This document shows positions 23,641-36,417 of a DNA stretch of 64,000 nt, piece after piece; the first letter of the stretch is position 1, and the number at the start of each line of letters is the position of its first letter. A program made the position numbers and the translations under genes. The stretch lies in the NCBI GenBank assembly GCA_008638375.1, contig VIRR01000557.1:1-64000 (forward strand), read 5' to 3'. The DNA comes from Nyssa sinensis. Lineage: Eukaryota; Streptophyta; Magnoliopsida; Cornales; Nyssaceae. The notes under the pieces were generated by a model. The model ran no database searches. It was not told the origin of the DNA and was given only the letters and a program-made list of their open reading frames with translations.

Positions 23641-25390
23641 TATTCAAAGTGGCACATATCATATTTTAGGTCAAGTTTTATGGATTAAATGCCAAGAAAA
23701 ATCATGGTTTTTCAAGTCTTATTTATTTATTTTTTTTGAGAATTTTGTTAAAGTGAGTCATAGAGATCCGACTTAATGCGACTTCTCAAAACAAGTCTTC
23801 TTTTTTCGATCCTACTACAACTCATGGTTCCACCCTCCTCCCGTCACCATTTTGGTCCCATTTCACTATATACACAGTTTCCTGGTTTTTCGAATTTATT
23901 TTGGGGATTAAAATCATCAAAACCCCCAATGGATAACCACCCCCGATTTTTCCAGTGATTGTATGTCCCTTATTGTTTTTCTTGATTTTCATCATTGTTT
24001 TACCTTCCATTGCTATCCTACATTACGTATATATCATGCATAACATTCCAGGGATCCAAGCATGACCCAAAACTTGCATTATTAAATGGAAAAAGAACCC
24101 AAATGGTTGAGAAAAGGTAGAAGTTCTAGAGAGATAAATCTCTCACTAGAGCCATCAATGGCAATCCTACACTCTATTGCTCTCACTTCCCACTTCCAAC
24201 CACCAACAAGATCATATATACTAACTCTTCCACACATTCATATACAAACTCTTCCACACATTCTCTCACACGCACACACACATATATATACACCATATAC
24301 ACACACACACACACACACACTCGTGTACACCCATGGAAAAAGAGAGAGGGAGAATGATGATGATGTGAGAGAGAAGAGGATGGGGTAGGGTATTTCTACT
24401 GAAAGGTAATGGGTGGGTGGGGTTTTGTCACTTCCCTGGTCACCTCACATCCGATCTCACGCACATATACATGATATCACACACACACACATACACAAGC
24501 CTTTCCCACATAAGATACCCTTTCACTCTATCACGAGACACATGTCGTTACTTAAAAAACACCATCAAACTTCTTGAGAAAGCTTTTCGCACAAATGCAT
24601 TCAAAAATAAATTATATTAAAATTGTACCAAAATTAGTAAGGTAACTAATCTTAGCATGTAAATTCTAAATATGTAGTATGTTTTTTCAAATTCCAATGT
24701 TAAAGTTATTCAATTTATCTGTGTCTCGAATCTGATTATGTGGCCTCGTAGTTTACACCAATCTCAAAAAAAATATACAATCTCATATATCTTAATTGAA
24801 TTATTTATCTGAATCCAAATCTAAAAAGAAAAAATATCAAAATTCCATTTAGCAATTTTTAGGAATGTTACACTACTCAATAAAATCCTTTGTGAAAATT
24901 CGCTCAATAAATAAAATCATCTCAGGATCCCTAACAAATAACATTTAACGTGCATGGTTAAGGAGGAGTTGCAAGCTCATTTTATGGTAGTTAAATGAGA
25001 AAGCTAATTACAACCCGTGAAAGGGTAAAAAAGATTTTAAAAGAAATTGAAAATTTCATAGCTTTGGTCCTAAATACAATCTAAGTCCCGAAAACAAGTT
25101 ACAACTCAATAATGAAAAATTACAAGGAATTGGTCAAATGATTATAACTAGAAAATAAATCTTAATTTTAGGGAATAAAGTACGAAACAAGAAAGTGTTA
25201 GGCACTCAATTTGCCCAATCTAAATGGATTGGCCTGAGTATCTAATTATAAAACTATTTTATCTCATAGCATATATGGACAAATAAATGATAAAGAAACA
25301 ACATCGTAAGAATTAACCATAAAATAATGAATAATAATGGTAAATGATAAATAAATAAAAAGACATAAAATGGGAAAGGAAAAAGAAATA
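23641..25390. other. Intergenic DNA with an (AC)n run, no clear gene
   Basis: A frame starting at 24157 (MAILHSIALTSHFQPPTR) looks superficially like a transit-peptide start but runs straight into CA-rich low-complexity sequence. An (AC)n microsatellite lies at 24299-24320. I recognise no gene. Confidence 0.5.
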
Positions 25391-25488
25391 TGAACAACGT
25401 GCAATTAGAGTAACGTAATTCTCTTTATTCATCTACTTCTATCAACAGTGTTAGAAGTTGATGAATAAGATTCTCATTTCGTTGTTCA
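25391..25488. repeat. Foldback (inverted repeat) of ~98 bp
   Basis: Outer arms tgaacaacg (25391-25399) and cgttgttca (25480-25488) pair exactly. Inner arms ctttattcatctacttcta (25423-25441) and the complement of ttagaagttgatgaataag (25451-25469) pair with two mismatches. The left arm carries about 12 extra bases. The loop is nine bases. Confidence 0.65.
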
Positions 25489-25765
25489 CATGCATTGTGG
25501 GAGTGGCTCCAAATGTGGTGACTCATTGATGTCATGAAATATAGTATAAAGACGGCGCATCACACTTCTAATTGAGAGGTGCCTTTTGGGTTTAAGGCTC
25601 AAAAGAATAAATCTTTATAAATCCAACTCAATCGCAAGCCCTCACGGATTTTTCCTTTTGGACCTTAAACCTAAAAGACAAGCTTCTATCTTTATATGTC
25701 TATCATAGACATCATCCACACCTAATGTGAGACACCAACTAGATAAGGAAAGTTAAAATTAAAAA

Positions 25766-26075
25766 TAGACATATTCGTAAGATGATAAAAGTAGCACCTA
25801 TAAGCAATAAAATAAGAGAAAATCGATTAAGGTGGTATGAATATGTACAACGAAGACCGGTAAATACACTAATAAAGAAGAGTAACATCGTTCTTTCATA
25901 TTAAGGGTAATGTTAAGAGAGGGGCGACCTAAATTAATTTCGGTAGAGGCAGTACAAAAGATATTATTATATATGGTAAAACTGCCAAAATAATTTCAAA
26001 TAAATTAGAATGATGAGACAAAATTCATGTAATCAATCCCACATAATTAAAATAAAACTTTATTAAATTGAGTTA
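25766..26075 (+). pseudogene. LINE reverse-transcriptase C-terminal relic
   Basis: Translation near 25780-25865 gives KVAPISNKIRENRLRWYEYV then QRRPVNT, the tail of plant non-LTR retrotransposon polyproteins (usually LRWFGHV plus RRP). A degenerate GRP-like motif follows at about 25920. The 3' end near 26036 resembles the consensus tail that normally reads cccacttagtgggataaggc. Only about 300 bases survive, heavily mutated. Confidence 0.65.
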
Positions 26076-27014
26076 AGTTAGATAAAGAATGAATTATAAA
26101 TATACGAACTGTAACTCTCTAACTCTCAATTGAGTTGATTACTAGACCAACCTCTCTAAGTCTCTTCCCCTATAATCATCAAATACAAATTGTACTTGTT
26201 TAAGTTCAAATAGTCAATATCATCCCATATTTAGTGTGTTTTTAATTCAACTTAATGAAAATTTAAAACATGAGTTTTTAAGTTCGAAACGGACATTTTT
26301 TTTTTTATAAATTTGACGTTTAATTCAACTTATAAACTGCACTTTTCAATATTACAATAAGCTCAAGACGGATATTTTAATTAAGTTGTTAGGGAGAAAA
26401 TTTTTCAAATCATACTCTTTCACTGCTCATTCAATACTAAATACAATTTGAGCCATGCCAAAGTAATATTTTGGCATTACTATAGTATCAATATGATATA
26501 TTTTGAAATTCTTATTTCAATGCTAAAATGCTTTTTTTTTTTTTTAACACTATCAACTATTACACTTTCAACTAGGCATTGAATTCGCTGAATCAAATAC
26601 CCAAAGTAAATCCAAAGAAATTAGTGACGTAGCATGAATAGCATGTACTATTCTTAATGCCATATGTAGCATTGAATATGACATTGACAGCCCGTTGGAA
26701 CAGCCAAATTTTGAAATTGGCAACTCATTTGCCACATCTCTAAGCCAGCTCACTAGAGGCGTTTACTCAAGCTCACTGGGTTTCTTTCATCTGATATGGT
26801 CCAAATATCTCAAAAGAATGATTTGGGTAAAGCTTCTTAGCGAGGATAGTACTGCAAATTCTGCAACAAGCTTTGTACAAAAGCAGCGGAAAAAAATCCA
26901 CTACTGTATCTAATTTACATTTCCGTACAAGAAGGCAATGCAGCCACACATTCCATACGAATATTGCACTAATACTCAAATTTTAATACGGATTAGAGCC
27001 AATGTTTGAATCTC

Positions 27015-28649
27015 TCAAACAAACTGGTCAAGGTATTCCTCGACAGTGGTGTATTTGACATCGGGATAAAGTTCAGAACCCTCGACCCGCTCAGAATTGG
27101 GCTCTTCCCTCAAAAAAACAGTGGTTGATCGATAGTTCAAATGTAGTTTCAAATGGGGCATCTGCAACAATGGATAAGAGACCCAAACAAGAAGTAACCA
27201 ATGTAAACGCATCTCGGCCAGCAGACAAAACAAAAGGTGATTATGGGAATTGTTGTGATTAATGGTATGCATTTCAGAGTTCCAAGGAGGGGAAAAAAAA
27301 AGAAAAACAAATACCCAATGCTAGATTACTTTGTTTAAAGATTTTAGTATGACATTGCCAAAGCATTTAAGAAGAATTTAACACGAGTCTTCTTAAATGC
27401 TTGTCACGGGCTGGTGCTGATATAAAGCGAATCGTTGGCACTTGTCACATTTCTGGACATATTCTTTAGCCTGCTTCAACATGCTGGGCCAATAGCAGTC
27501 TTGAGTTAGAGATCGGTGGGTTATGATTCTGCCACTATTATAATTGCCATAGATTCCTTTGTGTATCTCCGCAAGAACATATTGAGATTCCTCTGAAGAT
27601 AGGCACCGCAAGAGGGGTTGCGTGTAAGATCTTCGGTAGAACTTCTCATTCAGGATTAAGTACCGAGCTACCCTGATTCGAGGATTTGCTCCTTTTGAAC
27701 ATAGATTCTTTCAAGCATTTTGCCACTCTTCTCCTCCCATAGGGAAACCAACTCATTAACTGAGTAAATGTTTTTAGGAAGCCTGAGGTGGAGCATCTGG
27801 TTCAATGATCTTGGGTCATCCACAGCTTTGACGGTGTGGGTTGCAATGTCATGTTCATCATTAAATACAACTATATGCCAACACAAGAAAGACAAATAAA
27901 TATAGAGCTTGAATATCAAGTTCCTCATTAGATATTTCTATGGACTTGATAAGGAAAAACAAACAAATAAAATTTGTGTACCATGTTCATCCCTAAATAT
28001 TGCTAAGGTGTAGAAACCACAACAAGGAGCAGGAGATGTCTCTCATGCAAAAAGCTAAGGCAATTTCACCTTAAATCCTTGCACAAAAAGTAGAAAGACA
28101 ATCGTTTATGAAAGGGAAATCCTAACTTTTACCTAACCTGAGGGTCTGTTGAAAGAATTAAGGACCAAACATAAAACGCCCATATTGGGTTTCGTGGGAT
28201 CCACAAGCAATTCTTTTGTTAATGTAGATTGTGCTCCATGATCAATGTTTAATAGTGGTCAACTTTAATGCTTCATGAGGTTCAATTGTTGCAACATGGC
28301 ATGTTCACCCAAAATTAAGATTTTATGAGAGTTTGAGATTCCTTGAACAGAGACTAATATGAATAATTTTTAATATTAAAAAAAAAATGAGTTCAAAAGA
28401 TCGTTTAATACCTTTAGTATTTCCATCTCCTAAGATGGTTATTTTATTACTGGGTGAATTAGTGGCTTCTATCCGCAACAAGCTACGGAAATATAAACAA
28501 GTGAACAACTTTGAAGACACATAGGTGTATGGAATTCCCTTGGCCTCAACAGCTCAGCAGATTTGGAGCACAACTTCAAACATTGATTTTAATGGCTCGA
28601 CAGCGTGATTAAGATCTATCTCCATTATAAACTCAGAAGGGAAGAATCT
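27015..28649 (-). pseudogene. Isoflavone-reductase-like / PCBER-like pseudogene, exons 3-5 only (copy C)
   Basis: Exon 3 is 28649-28412 (full 238 bp), exon 4 starts at 27870 and is cut short at ~27684, exon 5 is 27161-27015. Exons 1 and 2 are missing; the duplication ends within the old intron 2. Lesions are a TGA at 28554-28556 in exon 3, replacement of the 3' end and splice donor of exon 4 by a gypsy fragment, and a two-base loss in exon 5 near the TVF codons. The surviving ATYS/ATHT-type and AVDDPRSLN segments show it is closest to copy A. No product is expected. Confidence 0.88.
27396..27683 (-). mobile_element. Ty3/gypsy integrase-head fragment inserted in exon 4 of copy C
   Basis: Minus-strand translation contains QDCYWPSMLKQAKEYVQKCD then KCQRFA, the zinc-binding head of a gypsy integrase. 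It has no LTR and no duplication. About 22 bases of exon 4 and its donor (as preserved at ~776-801 in copy A) are absent. The second histidine position of the HHCC motif looks changed (IYGNYN). Confidence 0.8.
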
Positions 28650-30027
28650 CTGTATATAATTCATGGAAATTAAAATTAATTCTCTGTTTGATACATTTGG
28701 AAACTAATAGTGAGAGGAGATGTGTGTTCACAAGGATATATTGCAATATCTGTTATCCCATAAGAATGTTATAGACTCGTCCAACATAAGAAATTCCAGG
28801 ATTAGGTTGTAAATAAATAGACATCATCTGTAGTTCATTTTTGTAGGTGCTGTAGCCTTTGGCTGTGGCCTTTAAGGGGTCTCTTCCCCTGTATTTTAAA
28901 CATATGTTTTCTGTGATTATTATATACAACCACCATTTTTCCCCAAAAAAAAAAAAAAATTGCATGAAATACTTTAGAGGAAGCCAAATAAAATAAGAGG
29001 AACAAGGTGAATATCTTTTACATATTTTGCTCCATTGCTTTTGTTACAATGGGAGATGTAAAATAGTATAAGAATTACCTACTTTTAATATAACTATTTT
29101 ATCGATTTAACTCAATATCTATCAACAAAAAAAAAAAAACTTTGTATTAAAAGCTTATTAACTACTTTAATTTTATGCTCCAACAAATATTTTACATATC
29201 AAAAGATGAAAATATATATTAATTAAGTTATGTGACTTTAGGTATCGTACAAGAAAATTATTTATAATAGGTAGTCTAAAAGATGAAAAGATGTAAACTA
29301 ATGCATAAAATATATCATGATTTTTATCTATTACTAAGTCTCACTTTCCAAGGCTTTAATTTTTTTCACTACATGCCAGCAATTTATTTTTTCTAATATA
29401 CAATTTAGAATAAAACTCATCAAGTTCTGAAAAATAAAAATTTGAATTCCCAAAGGACTGTGATACTAAAACATATATTCAAATATTTGCTTTATAAGAA
29501 GATGAAGAATGCTTATTGAAAGTGTTATGATCGAATTCATTTATGTAAATCCAAATACTGTTAGAAATCAAATGACCAAAACATTAAAACAATTGAATAG
29601 AATGAAAACAAATTTGAGAGATATTACATTAGTTATAAATTTTTATATATTTTTTTTATTTGATGCAAATTCTTATATTTACACATGAAAATATAATTGG
29701 GTATCCACTTATAAAATCATGTTATCAAATGATTACCCCATGGGGAGGTCCAATATCCAAAACGCAATAGTTGTAAACTTGTAATGATGTCAAAGAAGCA
29801 ATAGACAGAAAGTTAAAAAATATTCTCAGATTTTCCATTCTGAAATTGTGAAAAATGCGGATTACATGTGGGGTTTGCCATATTTGTCATAGTTCGACAG
29901 TACTATAAAGAACTTCCCTGCATGGTATTGAACACGAGATCACATAGAATACCACGACAGAGTCTAAATAGGATAAAATATACAAGACAGACATAAAAAA
30001 TAGAATAATCATAATGTTGTTGCCAAT

Positions 30028-30518
30028 GTAGTTAAAGGGGAAAGGCACCCTCAAGGCACTAAGGTCTCACATTGTTTGAAAAGCGAGGCAACAAGAAAAC
30101 GCTAGTTTGAGTGAAGCTATGAAGCACAAATACTCTATTTTGACTCACGTATCCGTATTAGACACGTGTCAGATAATGACACTTTCGGACATTTCTCGGA
30201 TACTTGAATCATGAATGTTGATGATTAATGAAGAAGTTCTTTAATTTTTATTTAATAACTTTTTTATTTTAATATCTTAATAATATTTTTGTGATTTGTG
30301 TATTTTTATAACAATTTTAATTGCAATAACATCAGATTTTTATTATATGATCATATAAAAAATATAATAAAATTATATATATTCAACGTTTCCTTGACGT
30401 CTCCGTGTCCTACTTTTTTAGAAATAACGTGTCTGCGTATTCGTGTGGTATCGTATCTGTGTCCCGTGTCCGTATTCATGCTTCTTAGGAGTGAAGTAAG
30501 ACACTAACTAATAAAATA

Positions 30519-30563
<45 letters not shown>

Positions 30564-31404
30564 CTTCTAAGTTAATTCATTCTAACTTCTAAGTTAAATA
30601 ATATCTTGCCATTAAAATAATTATTATGTAACACTAAAAAGTTCAATATAAAAGTTCCATATAACATATTTAAGTGATATAACCATTTTGAGCTTTAGTG
30701 TTATTTTTCTAAATTAATATTCAAAGTTCTATTATCTATCTGTGTTATATAGAAGAAATTTTTGTAAATTTGCTAGTCCTAATAATATGAAAGACATGAT
30801 ATGGCCAATCTCATATACATCTAAATTAATTCTCAAAAATCAGGTCTATGTTTAGATGACTTCCCATATAGGTGATCAATTTGATTGATGGAAGGAAAAT
30901 ATTTTATCATGGGTAGGCATAGATTTTGTAAAGAATGATGATAGTTTGCAGGTTATAGAAAATGAAATATCAATCCACACTTAAAAAAAAATAAACTCAT
31001 GATGAAAGTGTTACTCTCTCCAAAACTTTAAATTTTTAGCAACATTTTAAATATTTATTAGGCTAATTTTGTGTTGATGTTTGATAATAATACTTATTAA
31101 CAATATAATAGATTGGACAATAATACTTGTAAACTATAACTATATTCTTTTGTATTAATATGCCTCTTATAGAATTGGTAAATAAGTGCATAAAATATAA
31201 TAAACATAAGGATATATAAGTCAAATATGATATAATTAAAAAAGTCATTGACTGGTCGTCTTTCGCCTTACTTAAGGTGATCACCTAGGCGTCGATTCTT
31301 TGAAGGCGCTTGGCCTGGAACACGTTAAACGATTAAGGCAAGAAGACTAAAAATTGCCTTGCCCGATTGCCTAGGCGACAAAGCGATAGCCTTTGATAAC
31401 ACTG
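30028..31404. mobile_element. Non-autonomous DNA transposon with 9-bp target duplication
   Basis: Perfect gttgccaat flanks lie at 30019-30027 and 31405-31413. The right end on the minus strand reads cagtgttatcaaaggc. The left end reads gtagttaaaggggaaaggc, an imperfect inverse match. A 9-bp duplication suggests Mutator-like, while the end wording also recalls hAT-like elements (8-bp reading: ttgccaat). No transposase is visible. A second MITE and a (TA)n run (30522-30563) are inside. Confidence 0.65.
30117..30488. mobile_element. 372-bp hAT-like MITE nested in the larger transposon
   Basis: Perfect 8-bp duplications gagtgaag flank it (30109-30116 and 30489-30496). Terminal inverted repeats are ctatgaagcacaaatac and, on the minus strand, ctaagaagcatgaatac, identical at 14 of 17 positions. 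There is no coding capacity. It must be younger than the 30028-31404 element that hosts it. Confidence 0.8.
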
Positions 31405-31728
31405 GTTGCCAATATTTCTCAATTTTTTTTAGAATGGCAAATTTGCAGAAAGTTTCACCCTCTTTTGATTTTCTCATTTACCTTTACTTCAGCAGCTATA
31501 TATTAAATACTAGAACAACAATAATTATGATGCAGCTATATCTAGGGGTGCACAAAAAAATGGGGAACCGACCCAAACCAAGCTCAATGGTTCAACTTCA
31601 GGTTGGGTCAGGTTCAAAATAAAATCAGACTGGTTCGGGTCAGATAATTTTATAACCCGATTTTATGGGTTGGTCCGGTTAAAAACTCAGGTTTCCCGAA
31701 GCTTTATGCCATGAAAGTTCACAGTTGA

Positions 31729-32023
31729 TGTTAGCAGCTATACAACAGCTGTGTATTAGCCAATTACCCTAGTCTTACTTTCCTATTTTTTAGTCTCACT
31801 TTCCTTTCCTGTTCTTTAGTCTCACTTTGCTTTCCTATTCTTTAGTCTTACTTTCCTATTCTTTTGGGTTTCCTTGTACAACCAATTACTTTCCTAGTCT
31901 TTTGCCTTCTATTTTGCTTTTCCTTGTATACACGATACTATACATGGAATATATAAAATACACCATCTTCTTTGTCTCTCCAGATGAAGGAGGACACCAA
32001 AATCTGTAGCTTTAATTTTATCA
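31729..32023 (+). repeat. 5' LTR of the copia element
   Basis: 295 bp, TG...CA. It contains about four imperfect tandem units of 24-28 bp with the core agtcttactttcctattctt (about 31771-31866), just upstream of a tatataaaata promoter-like motif near 31950. The same units occur in the 3' LTR. Confidence 0.95.
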
Positions 32024-32037
32024 TGGTATTAGAGCAG
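32024..32037 (+). other. Copia primer-binding site
   Basis: Sequence tggtattagagcag directly abuts the 5' LTR and matches the initiator-methionine tRNA type of site with one change. Confidence 0.85.
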
Positions 32038-32112
32038 GTTTCGATACTTGTCTAAACCTCTGTTGCTCCTTTTTCTTGTTTGTCTACTATCTTCCCTTCT
32101 TGATCATTTGCA

Positions 32113-33357
32113 ATGGCTGACAATGGTAAAGATGGAGATAAATCCACTTCATCTGTGGTGCTAGGTGATGATCCCTTCGCCATCCACTACTCTGATAACC
32201 CAACTGCAGTGTTTGTTTCACCTCCTCTAAATAGAGACAATTATGGATCTTGGCTTCGCACAATTACCATGGCTTTGCGAGCCAAAAATAAAATAGGATT
32301 TGTGGATGGCTCCATCCAGCAACCTAGTCAAGACAAGGTTACTGAAGTATCTCAATGGGAGAGGTGTAATGATCTGGTTGGATCATGGATTCTGAACTCC
32401 GTCTTTGATGAAATTCGAAGTATTATTTTATATGCTGACACTGCGAGAGCTATATGGACTAATTTGTCCAAACCTTTTTCGCAATCTAATGCTCCCAAGA
32501 TTTACCAACTCAAGCAATCCATATCTTCGCTCAAACAAGATGATTTGTCAATTTTGGATTATTTCACGAAACTCAAGTCCCTTTGGGATGAATTGAATTC
32601 ACTCCATGCTTTCCAACCATTTACTTGTGAGAGTGGGAAGATTTTTTCTGAATGTCTTCAACAAGATCGAGTGATGGAATTTTTACAAGGTCTCCACGAC
32701 CGATTTGCAGCCATTCGTAGCCAAATCTTATTGATAGAGCCTTTCTCGAGTGCCGCAAAGATGTATTCCCTTGTTCAACAAGAAGAAAAACAATAGGAGA
32801 TACATTCTCTATCGACCCATATGCCAGATGCTGCTGCGCTTAATACTGGAGCGAAACCGAACAACTTCTATCCTAATCGGATTGTTGCTGGCAGCAATCG
32901 CCCAAGTCCTGGTGGTGAAAATCGTCTAAGTTCTTCTAATCGTAAGCCTAAATATCATTGTGATCATTGTAGGCGAGATGGCCACTCCAAGAAGCGATGT
33001 TTTAAGATTATTGGGTATCCTCCCAAGCGTTCAGACTTTTCAAGTTTTTCAAGTAAATCAGGGAACAAGGTGGCTCCTTCTGTTATAACTCAAGAGCAGT
33101 ATGACAAGTTGCTAGCAATGCTCTCCTCAAGTAACATCAATCCTAGCTTTTATTTAGCAGGTATTGCTCTCTCCATTCCACCACACTCTATTTGGATTAT
33201 TGATACAAGAGCTACTAGTCATATGCATTCATCTTTAACTTTGTTTTCTTCCTATAACTCATGTCCTACTCAATCTTTAGTTCAATTGCTTGATGGTTCT
33301 ACTGCCTGCATTGCCCACATTGGCACAATTAAACTCTCAACCCACATTAACACTTGA
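32113..33357 (+). pseudogene. Copia gag and protease start, interrupted
   Basis: It begins MADNGKDGDKSTSS with a gag capsid region (NRDNYGSWLRTITMALRAKN, then LDYFTKLKSLWDEL). A TAG at 32794-32796 interrupts the frame, which resumes in phase at 32821. A CCHC knuckle (YHCDHCRRDGHSKKRC) lies near 32956-33000. The protease site reads IIDTRATSHM, so the usual DTG is DTR. A frameshift near 33340 ends the frame at 33357. Confidence 0.9.
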
Positions 33358-36300
33358 GAATGTCTTCCATATTCCATCATTCAAATACAATTTGTTTTCT
33401 GTGAGCAAACTTTCGAAATCTAGTCATTGTACAGTCATGTTTACTTCCACTTCTTGTTCATTTTAGGACCTATCAACAAGGAAGACGATTGGACAAGGGA
33501 ATCTCCATGAGGGGCTCTATTATTATCAGGCCAGATCAACTGCTTTGGCGATTGTTGCACCTTCCTCTTTTGATCTTTGGCATTGGAAGCTAGGCCATCT
33601 TTCTTTTGGTTCTTTAAATAATTTGGTTAAAGATTTTCCTTTCATGTCAACATCAAAACATCATTTTTATGAAATTTGTCCTCGAGCTAAACAGAGGCGA
33701 TTACCATTTTCTTCTAGTTTAATTGCTACTAGTAAAACCTTTCAATTAATACATTGTGATATCTGGGGCCCTTTTTTGCAACCTTCTTTGAATGATTGTC
33801 GTTATTTTTTGACCATTGTTGATGATTTTTCTAGATGCACTTGGGTCTATCTTATGCGTGTGAAATCTGAAACAAAAAAAAATGTTACAATCTATCTTTG
33901 CTTTGGTCAAAACTCAATTTCATTCACAGGTTGATTCCCTCTCCTATGGTAATGGTGCCATTTTATTTCCCCCAATACAAAAAATACAATCTGATAATGG
34001 TTCATAATTCCTTTCTAGTGATATGCAAACTTTCTTTACTGTCCATGGCATAATTCACCAATGAAGTTGTGTTGGAACACCAAAACAAAATGGCGTAGTC
34101 GAACGTAAGCACCGTCACATTCTTGAAGTGGCACGTGCTTTCCGTTTTCAAGCAAACTTACCACTCAAGTTTTTGGGTGAATGTGTTCTTATGGCAGTTT
34201 ATCTCATTAACAAAATACCTTCCCCACTATTGTCTGGAAATTTTCCTCATGAAATTTTTTTTAACTCCAACCCAAGCTATTCCCATTTGCGCTTTTTTGG
34301 CAGCTTGTGTTATGCTCGTAATGCCAACATTAAGCATAAGTTTGATCAACGTGCTAAACCTGGAATATTCATTGGTTATCCTTAAGGGCATTAGGGTTAT
34401 CGGATTTATGACATTGAGTCGCACTCTATTTATACATCTCGTGATGTCATTTTTCATGAAGGTATTTTTCCATTTCATGATGTTCCTCAATCTTCTGCAC
34501 CCCCTTCCACCGTAATTCCTTTGCTAGTGCATGATAATGGGAATTTTGATTTTTCTTCTCATCCATCTCCACCTGTTCTGAATGGCCATGTTGATACCCT
34601 CAATAATTCTGCTCCGGGCAACCTTGATGTGGTTGATGATGACCCTCTTCCTATCACAGAACCAGCTTTAGCCCATGCCCCTGTGCCTCTCCGCCGTCGG
34701 CAACCTCCTTACTTGGCTGATTATCTTTATTCTAGTGCCACTCATGGTGCCTCCTCTCTCCCTTCGGACTCTTCGTTGAAAGGTACTCCCTAGCCCCTTC
34801 ATCATTATTTTTCTTTCTCTAATTTTTCTGTTAGCTATAAAAGCTTTCTTTCTGCCATTTCATCCACCGATAAGCCTAGCTTGTACCTTTTCTAAAGCTA
34901 TTAAAATTCCGCATTGGAGAGAAGCTATGGAAAATGAGATCACTGCCCTTGAAAAAAATAAAACATGGAGCCTTGTTCCCCTTCCTTTACACAAAAAGCC
35001 CATTGGTTATAAATGGGTTTACAAGATCAAGTATCACTCCGATGGTACCATTGAAACTACAAGGCTCGATTGGTCGCTAAGGGCTTCACCCAAGTTGAAG
35101 GCTTGGATTATCATGAGACTTTTGCCCCTGTAGCTAAGCATGTCACAGTGCGTGCTCTTCTCTCTCTTGCTGTTATTAAAGGATGGTCTCTCCATTAATT
35201 GGATGTCAATAATGCCTTCCTGCAAGGCGATTTAGATGAAGAAGTTTATATGACACTTCCACCTGGCTTTGCTCGAAAGGGGGAGACAAGGGTTTGCTAT
35301 TTACACAAATCCATTTACGGTTTAAAACAGGCCTCTAGACAATGGTTTGATAAATTTTCTTCGGCCTTATTGGATGCCGGTTTCTCTCAATCACAGGCAG
35401 ACTATTCTTTATTCACTCTCAAACAAGGTGATTCCTTGACATTTATTTTGGTCTATGTTGATGACATTATCATTTTAGGCAATGATGTTTCGACCATTCA
35501 GTGTGTCAAAAATTTTCTGCAGTACCGTTTTTTTATCAAGGATCTTGGCAAGTTGAAATATTTCCTTCGCATTGAAGTGGCCAGATCCCAACAGGGTATC
35601 TTTCTTTCTCAAAGAAAATATACTCTTGACATTCTCAAAGATACTAGCTTACTTGGAGGTCGGGATTCCTCTTTTCCAATGGAGCAACACTTGCGTTTGT
35701 CACCTACCGATGGTACTTTATTGCCTGATCCTACTCCTTACAGAAGACTAGTGGGCCGCCTCATTTATTTAACTGTCACCTGGCCTAACATCAATTATGT
35801 GGTTCATGTTCTAAGCCAATTTATGCACTCTCCTCGTAGTACTCATATGGATGCTGCACATCGCTTGGTCCGCTACCTGAAAGGTTCCCTTGGTAAAGGC
35901 ATTTTTTTGTCTTCTTTAACCCCTCTTGACTTACGGGGCTATTGTGATTCTGATTAGGCTGGTTGTCTGAAAACTCATCGTTTTACCACTAGTTATTGCA
36001 CCTTCCTTGGCTCTAGTATCCTCTCTTGGAAAACTAAGAAGCAAAGCACTGTTTCTCGTTCCTCTGCTGAAGCAGAGTATAGAGCCATGGCTACTTTAAC
36101 TTCGGAGTTACAATGGTTGAATACTTTATTTTTTGACCTTGTTTTGTCACCTCCTTCTCCTATTACCATATAGTGTGACAATCAAGCAGCCCTACATATC
36201 GCCAACAATACAGTGTTTCATGAGCTCACGAAGCATATTGAAATCGATTGCCACTTTGTGCGTGAGAAAATCCAGTCTGGTTTAATTACGCCGCGTTTCG

Positions 36301-36410
36301 TTCCTTCTTCTGCTCAGCTAGCTGATGTTTTCACCAAGCCTCTCGGCAAAGATGCCTTTCATTCCTTGATTTGCAAGTTGGGCGTTATTCATATCCACGC
36401 TCCACCTTGA
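33358..36410 (+). pseudogene. Copia pol: integrase, RT and RNase H, interrupted
   Basis: Pre-integrase and integrase lie at 33545-~34385 (LWHWKLGHLSFGSLNN, HCDIWGPF, DDFSRCTWVYLM, GTPKQNGVVERKHR). RT lies at 34927-~35750 ([40 protein letters not shown]). RNase H follows to 36410 ([24 protein letters not shown]). Breaks include a frameshift near 33880, stops near 34383 and 34792, a shift near 35063, a stop before the DVNNAF motif at ~35200 and a stop inside the RNase H core at ~35955. An integrase zinc-site cysteine appears as Tyr (FYEICPRAKQ). Confidence 0.9.
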
Positions 36411-36417
36411 GGGAGAG
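36407..36417 (+). other. Copia polypurine tract
   Basis: ttgagggagag directly precedes the 3' LTR, the expected plus-strand priming site. Confidence 0.8.

Noticed and set aside
24157..24330. MAILHSIALTSH start, possible transit peptide
   Set aside because: Runs directly into a CA-repeat tract; no following exon or splice donor could be supported.
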